From: CAZCJU01 sp964562175
Lineage (GTDB): Bacteria; Bacillota; Clostridia; Oscillospirales; CAG-272
DNA: 64,000 bases
Reading direction: 5' to 3'
Assembly (NCBI GenBank): GCA_964562175.1
Contig: CAZLRV010000006.1
Span: 1-64,000, forward strand
Below the pieces are notes generated by a model. It worked only from the letters and a program-made list of their open reading frames with translations. It made no database searches and had not been told where the DNA came from. Each line of letters opens with the position of its first letter. The stretch's first letter is position 1. Of the stretch, positions 25,678 to 34,635 are shown one piece after another. Both the position numbers and the translations under genes were made by a program.

Positions 25678-26283
25678 TCATATTCGCTGTATTTTTATCG
25701 CATTTTTACAATAATCATCGTAAAACAGGAAGATACAGGCAAATAATATGGAAAAGTTTCCCTCTGTTTTATAAAAAATGTATATTCCGCATTGATACGC
25801 CGTAAGCAGAATACAGAACGAGATAATGCTCAATATCCGCTCACAGCTTGACTCGTCCGAAAAATACGATAACACCGTATGCAATATCCTACCGCCGTCA
25901 AGGCTCTTTATCGGCAGACAATTAAACGCTCCGTACAAAAGGCTGTATTCGCCGAGCATTATCACGGTATCGTTCGTCCCATACTTCAGCGACAGAGTGC
26001 CGAATATCGCATTTATGCATATTCCCGATGAGAGTATAGCCAGCCTATGCTTGAATGGCAATATATCGGTGCAGGAAATATCCGCACCGGTCATATACAC
26101 CGTAACAGAGGATACTCTCTCGCCGCAGAGCCATATTGAAATTATATGCGAAAGCTCGTGGCTGAGCATGGCAATGGCTGAGGCGAGGATCACGGCTTTA
26201 TCCGAGAGATAGAGCAAAAGCACGGCAAATATAGCTGCTGCCGTGCTTATCTTTATTTTTTTACCTATATAAATATACTTCAT
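25678..26283 (-). CDS. M50 family site-2 metalloprotease, SpoIVFB-like
   Basis: A 201-residue membrane-embedded zinc protease. The zinc motif HELSH (residues 42-46) lies in a transmembrane helix and the third ligand is in NCLPIKSLDGGRIL (Asp129), both intact. Small size and layout are those of SpoIVFB, the intramembrane protease that activates pro-sigma-K in the mother cell. It ends an operon that includes a GerS-like lipoprotein and alr. No spoIVFA lies beside it. No Shine-Dalgarno precedes the ATG; a 12-bp hairpin occupies that place. A sporulation role is inferred from family and neighbours. Confidence 0.85.
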   Translation of the reverse strand: MKYIYIGKKIKISTAAAIFAVLLLYLSDKAVILASAIAMLSHELSHIISIWLCGERVSSVTVYMTGADISCTDILPFKHRLAILSSGICINAIFGTLSLKYGTNDTVIMLGEYSLLYGAFNCLPIKSLDGGRILHTVLSYFSDESSCERILSIISFCILLTAYQCGIYIFYKTEGNFSILFACIFLFYDDYCKNAIKIQRI

Positions 26284-26285
26284 AC

Positions 26286-26321
26286 CGTATCATATTCACG
26301 TTTGCACCGGAATATGATACG
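26286..26321. repeat. 12-bp perfect inverted repeat between alr and the M50 protease gene
   Basis: CGTATCATATTC (26286-26297) and GAATATGATACG (26310-26321) pair perfectly around a 12-nt loop. The repeat ends three bases before the protease ATG and begins eight bases after the alr stop. There is no U-tract. It may hide the ribosome-binding region or serve as a protein site. Confidence 0.6.
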
Positions 26322-26328
26322 TAAGCTA

Positions 26329-27405
26329 TCATATAAAAATTCTCGGAACTCTTTTCGTTATCAGACAAAGACTCTCGTAATTTATCGTGCCGGCTCTGTC
26401 TGCCTGCTCATCTATGCATTCGCCGCCTTTTCCGAACAGTATTACCTCGTCACCGAGGCTCACATCATCGGCAATATCGGTCACATCCACCATGCATTGA
26501 TCCATGCATATTCTGCCTATCAGATGAGCCATGTGACCGTTCACCGTCACGCTTGCGCCCTTATATGCACGTATAAAGCCGTCACCATAGCCCACGGGCA
26601 GAGTTGCCACCGTCATATCTCGCTCGGCGATATATTCCGCTCCGTAGGATATACCCTCGCCCTTTTTCACCGTATGCAAATGCACCACCTCGGTAACGAG
26701 CGTCATAACGGGACTCAAGCCGTCTATCTTCGCATAATGCGACGGGCAAAGCCCATAGAGCGATATACCGCTGCGAACGGCATCAAGTCTTGCCTCGCTT
26801 AGATAGAATGTTGCGGCACTGTTCGATGCATGGCACATGCCGACATTCACGCCCAGCCCGACAAGCTCGTCTCTCAGACTCAAAAAACGCTTGAGCTGCA
26901 GCTTGGCAAGTCTGTCGTCTTCCTCGTCCGCAGTGGCAAAATGCGTAAACAGTCCGCGCATATCAAAGCATGGGCGCGATATATCGTTTTTTATATTCAT
27001 CGCCTCATCTGTCCCGTAGCCTATGCGGTTCATACCGGTATCGACCTTTATATGTACCTTTAATTGTTGTCCGCTCGGTATCACTTGGGCAAGCTCCTCG
27101 GCGTATGCGTGTGAAAACAGCGCTTGCGTTATTCCGTATTTTATCGCATACTCGATATCGCAAGCATGAGTATGACCCAAAATAAGTATCTCCGCATCCG
27201 TGTACTGTCTGACCTCAAGTGCCTCGGCAATGGAGGACACGGCATAATATTCGCATCCGCACTCATTCAAAGCACGAATACATCCGCTCGTGCCGTGACC
27301 ATAGCAATCGGACTTTACGACACATATTTGCTTTGTATTGCCGATATGGTCTTGTATCAGCTTATAATTATGCTTTAGTGCCGACAGCTCTATCCGTGCC
27401 GACAC
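26329..27405 (-). CDS. alr: Alanine racemase (GTG start)
   Basis: PLP enzyme interconverting L- and D-alanine, supplying D-Ala for MurF substrate and for spore germination control. From GTG 27405 the protein starts VSARIELSALKHNYK, the normal Alr beginning; the PLP lysine is in VVKSDCYGHG (Lys31), and the catalytic tyrosine in ISYGAEYIAERDM with LPVGYGDGF after it. Length 358. A longer frame runs upstream inside the preceding lipoprotein gene; an alternative GTG at 27423 is possible. It overlaps the lipoprotein gene by about 38 bp, the same order as gerS-alr2 in Clostridioides difficile. Confidence 0.94.
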   Translation of the reverse strand: MSARIELSALKHNYKLIQDHIGNTKQICVVKSDCYGHGTSGCIRALNECGCEYYAVSSIAEALEVRQYTDAEILILGHTHACDIEYAIKYGITQALFSHAYAEELAQVIPSGQQLKVHIKVDTGMNRIGYGTDEAMNIKNDISRPCFDMRGLFTHFATADEEDDRLAKLQLKRFLSLRDELVGLGVNVGMCHASNSAATFYLSEARLDAVRSGISLYGLCPSHYAKIDGLSPVMTLVTEVVHLHTVKKGEGISYGAEYIAERDMTVATLPVGYGDGFIRAYKGASVTVNGHMAHLIGRICMDQCMVDVTDIADDVSLGDEVILFGKGGECIDEQADRAGTINYESLCLITKRVPRIFI

Positions 27406-27937
27406 CTTCGGTCTCAGCTCCACCCGTTCCGTTTCCGATAAACTCCGCGAAAACAATATTTGTGTTTCCTCCCTCGAGCTTATACAGCTTCTTGTCATTT
27501 TCCGTAAAATATATTTTTCTTTCTCCGTCCTCAAGCATGATGCATTGGACACCGTCAACGCTTACTCTCTTCGCCCCGAACTCTCCGTCCGTTGACATAA
27601 GCTTGCGCCAACGGTATATGCCCGTTGCAGCACCCGTTTCAAGTATCGAATCCTGCAGGGCTATGCTCATATCGTTATATATGAGATAGCTGTCCTCGCC
27701 GTCAAAGCCGTAGCCCATGCCCCACAGTACATCGGGCTGTGCGAATACCACCTTAAACTCTCCGTCCGCTTCCCTGCTCATGCGTACCGTGTACTCCGTT
27801 CCGTCCTCCGTTATCGTGGCGTTTACGGAATATTTGCCGTCAAGCAGGCTTAAATACTCTGCCGCATCCACTCCGCTTGAGCAGGACGAAAGCGTTATAA
27901 TGCAAACGAGCAACAAGGCGATAAGTATTTTTCTCAT
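27368..27937 (-). CDS. GerS-like lipoprotein
   Basis: A secreted lipoprotein of about 189 residues: signal MRKILIALLLVCIITLSSC with the lipobox cysteine, then a beta-rich domain with alternating polar and hydrophobic strands resembling a LolA-type fold. Start at ATG 27937 with GGGG seven bases upstream. The identification rests on position (immediately upstream of and overlapping alr, as gerS with alr2 in C. difficile), size and lipobox, not on a recognised motif. In C. difficile GerS works with the amidase CwlD in making germination-competent spore cortex. Confidence 0.6.
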   Translation of the reverse strand: MRKILIALLLVCIITLSSCSSGVDAAEYLSLLDGKYSVNATITEDGTEYTVRMSREADGEFKVVFAQPDVLWGMGYGFDGEDSYLIYNDMSIALQDSILETGAATGIYRWRKLMSTDGEFGAKRVSVDGVQCIMLEDGERKIYFTENDKKLYKLEGGNTNIVFAEFIGNGTGGAETEGVGTDRAVGTKA

Positions 27938-27987
27938 TTTTGTACCCCACATACGTTTTTTACAATGTATATGCGGTAGACATTGTT

Positions 27988-28521
27988 TTAATGACGGAGC
28001 TTTTCCGATATTACCGTATCCGGCTTATAATATTTCATCACCTTGAGTGCTTCTCTCGTTGCCTCGAAATACGCCGCCGTCTTTTTCCCGCCGTCATTTT
28101 CGTAAATTATCACGTACAGCTCCGGTGTGGGATCCTTTCGGCTGATGCATGAGTCATATGTTATATCCGTCTTGACCGCTTCTTCTGCGGGACATATTAC
28201 CTCGCATTTTCGCAGATCTACGGTATAATACGGCTTGCTCTTTTTATCGCCGTATTTTATGCTCATTTTGAATGCTCCGCCCTCTATTTTATAGTAATAG
28301 CTTATCTGAAAATAAGCCTTGAGATAGCTGTAAAGTATCAGGCAAAGCAAAAACATAACAGGTGTAACATATACGAGCAGCTTAACGATGACGCACATGG
28401 CGCACAATGCTATTGTTGCGATGACGGCAAGCACGTTAAACAGCACTCTGTTTCTCAAATACCTGCCCTCAAGACGCTTCTCGTACGAATATTCAACTCC
28501 GTTTAAGCCCTTAAATTCCAT
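27988..28521 (-). CDS. Uncharacterised membrane protein with two helices
   Basis: A 177-residue protein I do not recognise. A polar N terminus (about 1-25) precedes a tight pair of transmembrane helices (about 28-48 and 52-70), followed by a cytoplasmic or exposed beta-rich domain of about 105 residues. The lone paired cysteines lie around CEVICPAEE. It sits between yebC and the GerS-like gene with 2-bp and about 50-bp spacing, so it is co-transcribed with both. Confidence 0.75.
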   Translation of the reverse strand: MEFKGLNGVEYSYEKRLEGRYLRNRVLFNVLAVIATIALCAMCVIVKLLVYVTPVMFLLCLILYSYLKAYFQISYYYKIEGGAFKMSIKYGDKKSKPYYTVDLRKCEVICPAEEAVKTDITYDSCISRKDPTPELYVIIYENDGGKKTAAYFEATREALKVMKYYKPDTVISEKLRH

Positions 28522-28523
28522 AT

Positions 28524-29255
28524 TTATTCGCCGTCATTGTTCCAGTTGTGCCAAACCTCCACAACGTCCTCGTTCTCGTCAAGATGCTCAAGCAGAAGAT
28601 TCATCTTCTTTATATCGTCCTCATTGTCAAGGTCGATATAAAGTGAGGGAACCTTTTCCACCTCAGCGGATACGAATTTATATCCCGCCTGCTCAAGCGA
28701 ATCTCTTACCGCAGACAGATCGTCTGCCTCCGTCGTTATCTCATATACATCCTCGTTTGCTTCAAAGTCAGCCGCACCTGCCTCAAGTGCCGCCTCCATG
28801 AGCTTTTCGTCGTCTGTTTTGCCGTCATTTTCGATAACTATAACACCCTTGTCGGAAAATAGATATCCGACACAGCCGTTTTGACCGAGATTACCGCCGA
28901 ACTTATCGAAGTAATGTCTTACCTCGCCGCCCGTTCTGTTTCTGTTATCGGTCGTCGCTTCAACTATAACGGCAACGCCGCACGGACCGTAGCCCTCGTA
29001 TGTTATCTCCTCGTAATTTACGCTGTCGGAGGACGATGCCTTTTTGATTATTCTGTCTATATTGTCATTTGGCACGTTATTCGCCTTTGCCTTTGATATA
29101 AGGTCCTTGAGCTTGCTGTTAGATACGGGATCGGGGCCGCCAGCTTTAACGGCAACGGCTATTTCCTTGCCTATCTTCGTAAAGATCTTTGCTCTCTGAG
29201 CATCGGTCTTTTCTTTTTTGTGCATTATATTTTTCCATTTGCTGTGTCCGGACAT
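28524..29255 (-). CDS. yebC: YebC/PmpR (TACO1) family protein
   Basis: A 243-residue member of the conserved YebC family. The invariant start MSGHSKWKNIMHKKEK and DAQRAKIFTKIGKEI are intact, as is YEGYGPCGVAVIVEATTDNRNRTG in the middle domain. The family has been described as a transcriptional regulator and, more recently, as an aid for ribosomes at proline-rich stretches. Placed between argS and the unknown membrane protein. Confidence 0.95.
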   Translation of the reverse strand: MSGHSKWKNIMHKKEKTDAQRAKIFTKIGKEIAVAVKAGGPDPVSNSKLKDLISKAKANNVPNDNIDRIIKKASSSDSVNYEEITYEGYGPCGVAVIVEATTDNRNRTGGEVRHYFDKFGGNLGQNGCVGYLFSDKGVIVIENDGKTDDEKLMEAALEAGAADFEANEDVYEITTEADDLSAVRDSLEQAGYKFVSAEVEKVPSLYIDLDNEDDIKKMNLLLEHLDENEDVVEVWHNWNNDGE

Positions 29256-29283
29256 TTTGTATACTTCCTTTATTTTATATTAT

Positions 29284-30987
29284 TTATATTTTTTCGGGGT
29301 GCTTTATGCAAATAAGCTCAAGAGCCGATGCAAGCACATTCTTCGTGCATTCGGTTATATAAAGTCTTTGGGCGACCGTCGCCTCGTCCTCCGCATTAAG
29401 GATCTGGCAATTATGATAGAAACGGTTAAAATCGGCGCATACCGACAGGATATATCTCGTTATCTCCGACGGTTCAAGGTCCGCAAGTGCCTGAGCAAAT
29501 ACCTCCGGAAAATACGAAAGCGTTTTCACAAGGCTGTATTCATCGTCATTCAGCGTGTCGGTCAGCTCCGCTTTATGCTCGCCCGCCTTTGCGGATATAC
29601 TGCACGCGCGTGCGTATGTATATTGCGCATAGGGTCCTGTGTTTCCGTCAAAGTTGAGTGCCTCCTCCATGACGAAGTTTATATTTCTTGCACGGTTTGC
29701 GGAAAGATAATAGAATATCACCGCTCCGATGCCGACAGCCTCAGCGGTCTTATCGACATCCGCAGACGTGTTTTTCTGTTGCATTATCTCCTTGACCTTG
29801 CTTATTGCCGTATCGAACAGATCCTCAAGCAAAATAACATTTCCCGTTCTCGTTGCAAGCTTTTCACCGTTTATGCTCACCGTGCCGTAGGGCACGTGTA
29901 CGAGCTTGTCATACCAATCATAGCCGAGCAGCTTGACAACGGTAAACCACTGTGCAAAGTGCAGACTCTGACCGTCGGAGGTCACATATATGCACTTATC
30001 GAAATCATACGTCTGCTTACGGTAAACGGCGGCGGCAATATCACGTGCGGGATAGAGCGTTGAGCCGTCACGCTTCAATATCAGGCAGGGAGGCATATTA
30101 TATGCTTCAAGATCGACTATAGATGCGCCGTCATCTATGGTAAGCAGCTGTTTATCCTTAAGCTGCTGTACTATTGCGGGCATCTTATCCGTGTAAAAGC
30201 TCTCGCCCGTGTAATAGTCGAACTCTATTCCGAGCTTTTCGTACGTCTTTTTGTATTCTTTAATGCTTATATCTATAAATTTACGCCACAGCTCCACTTC
30301 CTCAGGCTCAAAATGCTCAAGGCGTGTGAACTCGGCACGTGCCATATCGTTAAGCTCCGGTGCATTTTCCGCTTCCTTGTGGAAACGCACATAGAGAGAA
30401 ACGAGGTAATCTATACCACCCGTTTCGACCTCCTCCGCACTTCCCCATTTCTTATATGCGACGATAAGCTTTCCGAACTGTGTTCCCCAATCGCCGAGAT
30501 GATTTATTCCTATACACTTATAGCCGGCGAATTCGTGCATCTTTTTAAGCGAATGTCCTATAACGGTGGTACCGAGGTGACCTATATGGAACGGCTTTGC
30601 GACGTTGGGCGATGAATAGTCAAGCACGACCGTCTTTCCCTCGCCGCAATTATTCGAGCCGTAGCGTCCTGCGGCGTTCTTTATCTCCCCGCAGACCTGT
30701 CGTGCAAATGCGGCTCTGTCAAGCTTTATGTTCAAATATCCGTTTACCGCCTCGGCTTTTGCCGTTTGATCCGATATGCTTCCGCACAGAGCCTCGGCGA
30801 TCGCAATGGGGGACATCCTCAACGCACGCGAAAACTTAAAGCAAGGCAGAGCAAGGTCGCCCATGCTTTTATCGGGTGGATATGCAAGCGAGGCGAATAT
30901 CTCGTCAAGCGTTATGCCGCAATCCGGCTTTATTTTTTCAAGCCCGTCAAGTATCCGAGCCGCTATTTTCTTTTTGGTATTTATCAT
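29284..30987 (-). CDS. argS: Arginyl-tRNA synthetase
   Basis: Class I synthetase charging tRNA-Arg. At 567 residues it has normal length. The N-terminal additional domain is followed by the HIGH motif in SSPNVAKPFHIGHLGTT (about 125-140); the second signature is the degenerate GEKLATRTGN usual in ArgS; the C-terminal DALR anticodon domain begins around 455 and ends in a short tail. It follows the DUF1015 gene after 10 bp. No T-box lies directly upstream. Confidence 0.97.
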   Translation of the reverse strand: MINTKKKIAARILDGLEKIKPDCGITLDEIFASLAYPPDKSMGDLALPCFKFSRALRMSPIAIAEALCGSISDQTAKAEAVNGYLNIKLDRAAFARQVCGEIKNAAGRYGSNNCGEGKTVVLDYSSPNVAKPFHIGHLGTTVIGHSLKKMHEFAGYKCIGINHLGDWGTQFGKLIVAYKKWGSAEEVETGGIDYLVSLYVRFHKEAENAPELNDMARAEFTRLEHFEPEEVELWRKFIDISIKEYKKTYEKLGIEFDYYTGESFYTDKMPAIVQQLKDKQLLTIDDGASIVDLEAYNMPPCLILKRDGSTLYPARDIAAAVYRKQTYDFDKCIYVTSDGQSLHFAQWFTVVKLLGYDWYDKLVHVPYGTVSINGEKLATRTGNVILLEDLFDTAISKVKEIMQQKNTSADVDKTAEAVGIGAVIFYYLSANRARNINFVMEEALNFDGNTGPYAQYTYARACSISAKAGEHKAELTDTLNDDEYSLVKTLSYFPEVFAQALADLEPSEITRYILSVCADFNRFYHNCQILNAEDEATVAQRLYITECTKNVLASALELICIKHPEKI

Positions 30988-30997
30988 TTTTCGTTCC

Positions 30998-32203
30998 TTA
31001 TTTTATCTTTCTTGCCTCAAGATAGAAGCGTTTATCGTCCGCAGTTCCCATCGAAAAGGTCTTTCTGGGAAGCGAGCCGTCCGACTGCACCGACGAAAAC
31101 AGTTCTTCTTTTTTCATTCCGTTGAATATAAATCCGACACAGCCCTCTTTTTCGGCGAGCTTTTTGAGTGAGTCGGTGCCGTGTATGTAATCTATTTCAC
31201 ACTCCGGATGCTTAGACAAATATTCATCGAGCCTTTGCTGAATGGCTCCGACGGGAAGCGATGAGGGACCGCACGGTATACCGAGCCTTCCGCTTTTGTC
31301 TGCGCTGTAATATTCGTATTCGTATGTATCGCCCTCACCCTCGGAAAGATATTTCAAAAGCTCGTCGACATCGACGTTCATGACAAGGCGATATATCGGT
31401 TCAAACTCAATGGCGGGGCTGTGAATGTTCACAAGCTCGCAAAGGGCGTATCTCGCACTCATATCGAGCGCACGACTGCCGTATTTTTCCTTAAGCTTCT
31501 CATAGCACGCCTTTGCCGTGGCAAGCGAATGGTTTCCGTCGCCCACCGCAAAAACAAGCTCTCGTCCGTCTGCGTAATCGGCTATTCGGGAAAGCAATTT
31601 TTCCGCATCGCCGCCGTTTACAAAATATCCCTCTATATGACCGCCGCCCTTCATCAGCTCAAAGTCGTAAGCCTTTTCAAGTCCTTCCGTACTCTCGGCA
31701 AGCGGCGACATTATCTTATCCTCCGCATCGTCGCAGAAGAGCATAACGTGCGGAAGCTCCACACTTGCGTTTTCTCTTATTGCCACTCTGGGCGGTATTC
31801 TCGAAAGCACCGTGCCCTCCGTGGCTCTTACCGCACTCACAGAGCCTTTTTCATAGCTGTAATCCTCAAGATCTATAACGCCGACGATACCGCATCGCAC
31901 CTCACCGTTTGAGGGCAATGTGCGTCTGACGTATACAAACGTATTTTTATACTCATCGAAAACGTCTTTTATGTAGCTGTCCATTCTCGCATTTATTTCC
32001 GGAACGCTTTTCTTTGCGCAGTCAAGCCACACCTCCGGCAACACAAGGTCTATCGCACTCGGCGAGCTGCCGCATATGCGCTTTACATCGAGCCAATAAT
32101 CCTCCTCTGAGGTATATTGGTCGCAGGCGATAACGCTGTACTTACCGAGGCAAACATCTTTTTTCGGTAAAAGAATATCGGCGGGCATAAAATAATTTTT
32201 CAT
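30998..32203 (-). CDS. DUF1015 family protein
   Basis: A 401-residue soluble protein of the DUF1015 family (COG4198), of unknown biochemical function. Family landmarks are SVIACDQYTSEEDYW near the start, SAVRATEGTVLSRIPPRVAIRE in the middle and VGDGNHSLATAKACYEKL later. It starts the operon running to the M50 protease; a TATAAT box lies at 32239-32244 on the minus strand, without a good -35. In related bacteria this gene is often near serine metabolism genes, but nothing here supports that. Confidence 0.88.
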   Translation of the reverse strand: MKNYFMPADILLPKKDVCLGKYSVIACDQYTSEEDYWLDVKRICGSSPSAIDLVLPEVWLDCAKKSVPEINARMDSYIKDVFDEYKNTFVYVRRTLPSNGEVRCGIVGVIDLEDYSYEKGSVSAVRATEGTVLSRIPPRVAIRENASVELPHVMLFCDDAEDKIMSPLAESTEGLEKAYDFELMKGGGHIEGYFVNGGDAEKLLSRIADYADGRELVFAVGDGNHSLATAKACYEKLKEKYGSRALDMSARYALCELVNIHSPAIEFEPIYRLVMNVDVDELLKYLSEGEGDTYEYEYYSADKSGRLGIPCGPSSLPVGAIQQRLDEYLSKHPECEIDYIHGTDSLKKLAEKEGCVGFIFNGMKKEELFSSVQSDGSLPRKTFSMGTADDKRFYLEARKIK

Positions 32204-32331
32204 TATCTATCATTTCCTATCCAATTACGTAATCACATATTATAGTACCACAAATCGTGTGAATAATCAATACGATTTTTTAAATTGCCGTATTAAATTT
32301 TCAATTTTTTTACGTTTTTTCTTATATTGAC

Positions 32332-32388
32332 AATGCAATTTGCCCTTTCCGCAGGCTCAACGCCTTTTTGGAAAGGGCAAATTGCATT
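32332..32388. repeat. 19-bp perfect inverted repeat after spoIIR
   Basis: AATGCAATTTGCCCTTTCC (32332-32350) and its exact complement (32370-32388) flank a 19-nt spacer that contains a small GGC/GCC hairpin. The right arm overlaps the last base of the spoIIR stop. Neither strand has a proper U-tract after it, so it is a weak fit to an intrinsic terminator. Confidence 0.75.
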
Positions 32389-32987
32389 TATCTTTTGAAT
32401 GCGGATTTGAAAAATTCAAGAAATTTGAATTTTATGACGTATTCCTTGCTGTCGTTATCCGTTAAAATGTCCACCTCCTCAGGTGTCAAGCCCGCTTGAA
32501 CGAGTCCGTCATCGTGTTTTGCGGCACTTGCCAAGCAGAGCGGCGGAAAAAGCACGCACCACCAATTTTTTCCCTCGCCCTCGCCTATCTTTATCCGCAC
32601 GGAATAATATTTCCCCTGCGGCAATGATACGCCCTCGTACTCTCGCATGGGATAATCCTCATAGCCGAGCAGTACCTCGGCACCGTAGTCATAGCCGTGT
32701 TCTTTGATACATTCAAGTGCTGTGTTCTTTATTCTCTCGGCGTTTTCCTCAACGGTATGTCGTGCTTGTTCGACTCCCCCGCAGCTTTGCATATACTCGC
32801 TCATGTCTAAAAGCACCGCGTCGCGCACCGCAAGCTTCAGTGCTTGGTCCTCACGTTCGTCGGAATTTGCCAGCACATGAAGTCGCACCACACTGTCGTA
32901 TATCTCCATTTCCCCATTTACGGGAAATGCGGCGGAAAGTACGGTCATGACTAAAACGAGTGATGTAAATGTGATCAATGCCTTCAT
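32388..32987 (-). CDS. spoIIR: Stage II sporulation protein R
   Basis: Secreted forespore signal that triggers SpoIIGA to process pro-sigma-E. A signal-anchor (about 1-24) is followed by the conserved SVVRLHVLANSDEREDQALKLAVRDAVL and, later, YPMREYEGVSLPQGKYYSVRIKIGEGEGKNWWCVLFPP; the WWCVLFPPLC segment is a family hallmark. At 199 residues it has normal length. Its presence is good evidence that the organism can sporulate. It lies 59 bp after thyX. Confidence 0.93.
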   Translation of the reverse strand: MKALITFTSLVLVMTVLSAAFPVNGEMEIYDSVVRLHVLANSDEREDQALKLAVRDAVLLDMSEYMQSCGGVEQARHTVEENAERIKNTALECIKEHGYDYGAEVLLGYEDYPMREYEGVSLPQGKYYSVRIKIGEGEGKNWWCVLFPPLCLASAAKHDDGLVQAGLTPEEVDILTDNDSKEYVIKFKFLEFFKSAFKR

Positions 32988-33022
32988 TTTTATCTCCGTT
33001 TCAAATTATATGTTTGCAAACA

Positions 33023-33052
33023 GAGTATTTACACATTACACTCGTTTTATAC
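33023..33052 (-). promoter_or_regulatory. Possible sigma-F-type promoter of spoIIR
   Basis: GTATA (33048-33052, overlapping the thyX stop) and a 10-bp GTAAATACTC element (33023-33032), 15 bp apart on the minus strand. The -35 fits the forespore GYATA form; the -10 matches only partly. spoIIR is a known sigma-F target in Bacillus, which is the main reason to propose it. Confidence 0.3.
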
Positions 33053-33802
33053 GGAGAATTTTTCTTTCATTTCTTTTGCTTTTCCGCAGCTGAAGCTGCC
33101 CTCGGTGCATCTGCCTCTCACACAGCCCGGTCCGGCGTGTTTAAACAGCAGCGGAGCGGCTTTTTTGCACAAAAACAGCATTTGCGTTGCAAGCTCTCGT
33201 ATCTCCCATTGCGCTCTGTCACAGCATCTGAGCGTAAAGAAGTTATAGAGGCTTCTTGTGTTCATCGTCATAACTATTTTCGTATCACAGGCGTTGGGCA
33301 AAACGAAGCGTGCATCCTCGTTTGCCTTTTTCTCTGCGGCACGCAGTGCCTCCCGCTCGTCCTTGCCCTCGTCGATAAAGGTCTGCTTATGCGATGCTAT
33401 GAGCATTTGGCGAATGCTCTCATAATGCTCCGCATCCTCCCTCATTGCCTTTTCGAATTCCGCTTTTGCCTGCGGTATTTTCGCTATCTCCGGCGGCAGG
33501 ATATATTCAAAATCGCACTTTGAAACATATCTTTGGCTCTGCACCGAAAACGATGCTATCCTGTGGCGTGTTATCTGTGCAAGCAAGGCTCTTGAAACGC
33601 CCTCTATTCCGAATGTAAAGGTTGCGTGCTCTATCGGGCTTTCGTGTCCGAGCGAGGTAAGCAGGTCGAGAAAGCTCTCCGTCTTCTCCGGCGTCAAATT
33701 GTCAAGCAGTGTATCTATTCCGCTTTTTGAGTAGCATAGCTTTGCCGCCGCCGCCACTATTTTATCCGCATCGGGCGTGTATGCAAGCAGTTCAACTTTC
33801 AT
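33047..33802 (-). CDS. thyX: Flavin-dependent thymidylate synthase ThyX
   Basis: Makes dTMP from dUMP using methylene-THF as carbon donor and FAD/NADPH as reductant. The ThyX motif RHRxxSxxxxSxR appears as RHRIASFSVQSQR (about 78-90) and SPIEHATFTFGIEGVSRA precedes it. At 251 residues it has normal length. Uses reduced folate, which links it loosely to the THF-controlled folT at the left end. It follows the amidohydrolase gene after 4 bp. Confidence 0.96.
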   Translation of the reverse strand: MKVELLAYTPDADKIVAAAAKLCYSKSGIDTLLDNLTPEKTESFLDLLTSLGHESPIEHATFTFGIEGVSRALLAQITRHRIASFSVQSQRYVSKCDFEYILPPEIAKIPQAKAEFEKAMREDAEHYESIRQMLIASHKQTFIDEGKDEREALRAAEKKANEDARFVLPNACDTKIVMTMNTRSLYNFFTLRCCDRAQWEIRELATQMLFLCKKAAPLLFKHAGPGCVRGRCTEGSFSCGKAKEMKEKFSV

Positions 33803-33806
33803 TTGT

Positions 33807-34625
33807 TTATCCTTTCGCTTTCAGCTTCAAAAATCTTGCGGCATTGTTGTAGAGGATATCCTCTCTCTGTTCATGTGTCAAATTCAGCGCAAAAAATCTT
33901 TCAAGCTCGCTTTTCGGGTACATTACGGGGTAATCCGTTCCGAACATTACCTTGTCATATCCGAGCCTGCTTATTATATATTCGGCTCGCTCGCTCGTCA
34001 TAGCCCACAGAGCCGAGGAGGTATCGTACATTACGTTTTCATTGCCCACGAGGTATTCAAGAGCCTCGTCCGATGCCATATATCCGCCGAGATGTGCGGC
34101 TACGACCTGCAATCTCGGAAAATCGTCAAGCACCTTTTTCAGCTTTTTCGGCTCGGAAAAACGATATTGCGGACGGTTATCGCCCATATGAAAATATATG
34201 GGGAATCTGCCTTGCGCCTCCTCGTACAGCGGATAGAGCTTTTTTGAGGTTATATCAACGCCCTGTATATCGGGGTGTATCTTTATTCCCGAAAGCCCGA
34301 GGGTGAGAGCATAGTCTATCTGCTCCTTCATGTCCTCGCAATCCTGATGCAGACCGCCGAACGCAACTGCCTCAAAGCCGTCCTCTCTGCCACGTTCGGC
34401 AACAGCGGCAAGGCACTCATTTACACGTCGCACCTGATGTGCGTTCGTGGCAACCGAAAACACGAGAAAGCCCGCAACTCCCGACTCCTTTTCGGCAGAT
34501 ATCATATCGTTATACGTTCCGTCCCCCTCCGGCACGAAATCGTAAAACTTACCGAGTTGAGTAACGGCCTTTTCGGCTATCGCATCGGGATATATATGCG
34601 TGTGTATATCAAATATTTTATACAA
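33807..34625 (-). CDS. Amidohydrolase family protein
   Basis: A 272-residue metal-dependent TIM-barrel hydrolase of the amidohydrolase_2 type. The first metal site is DIHTHIYPDAI; GIKIHPDIQG, PIYFHMGD and AAHLGGYMASDEALEYL follow in order, and KVMFGTDYPVM supplies the last acidic ligand. The substrate is unknown. It is 10 bp from the TIM-barrel epimerase gene and 4 bp from thyX, inside the operon headed by uvrC/coaD. Confidence 0.86.
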   Translation of the reverse strand: MYKIFDIHTHIYPDAIAEKAVTQLGKFYDFVPEGDGTYNDMISAEKESGVAGFLVFSVATNAHQVRRVNECLAAVAERGREDGFEAVAFGGLHQDCEDMKEQIDYALTLGLSGIKIHPDIQGVDITSKKLYPLYEEAQGRFPIYFHMGDNRPQYRFSEPKKLKKVLDDFPRLQVVAAHLGGYMASDEALEYLVGNENVMYDTSSALWAMTSERAEYIISRLGYDKVMFGTDYPVMYPKSELERFFALNLTHEQREDILYNNAARFLKLKAKG

Positions 34626-34635
34626 GGTGAGCCTC

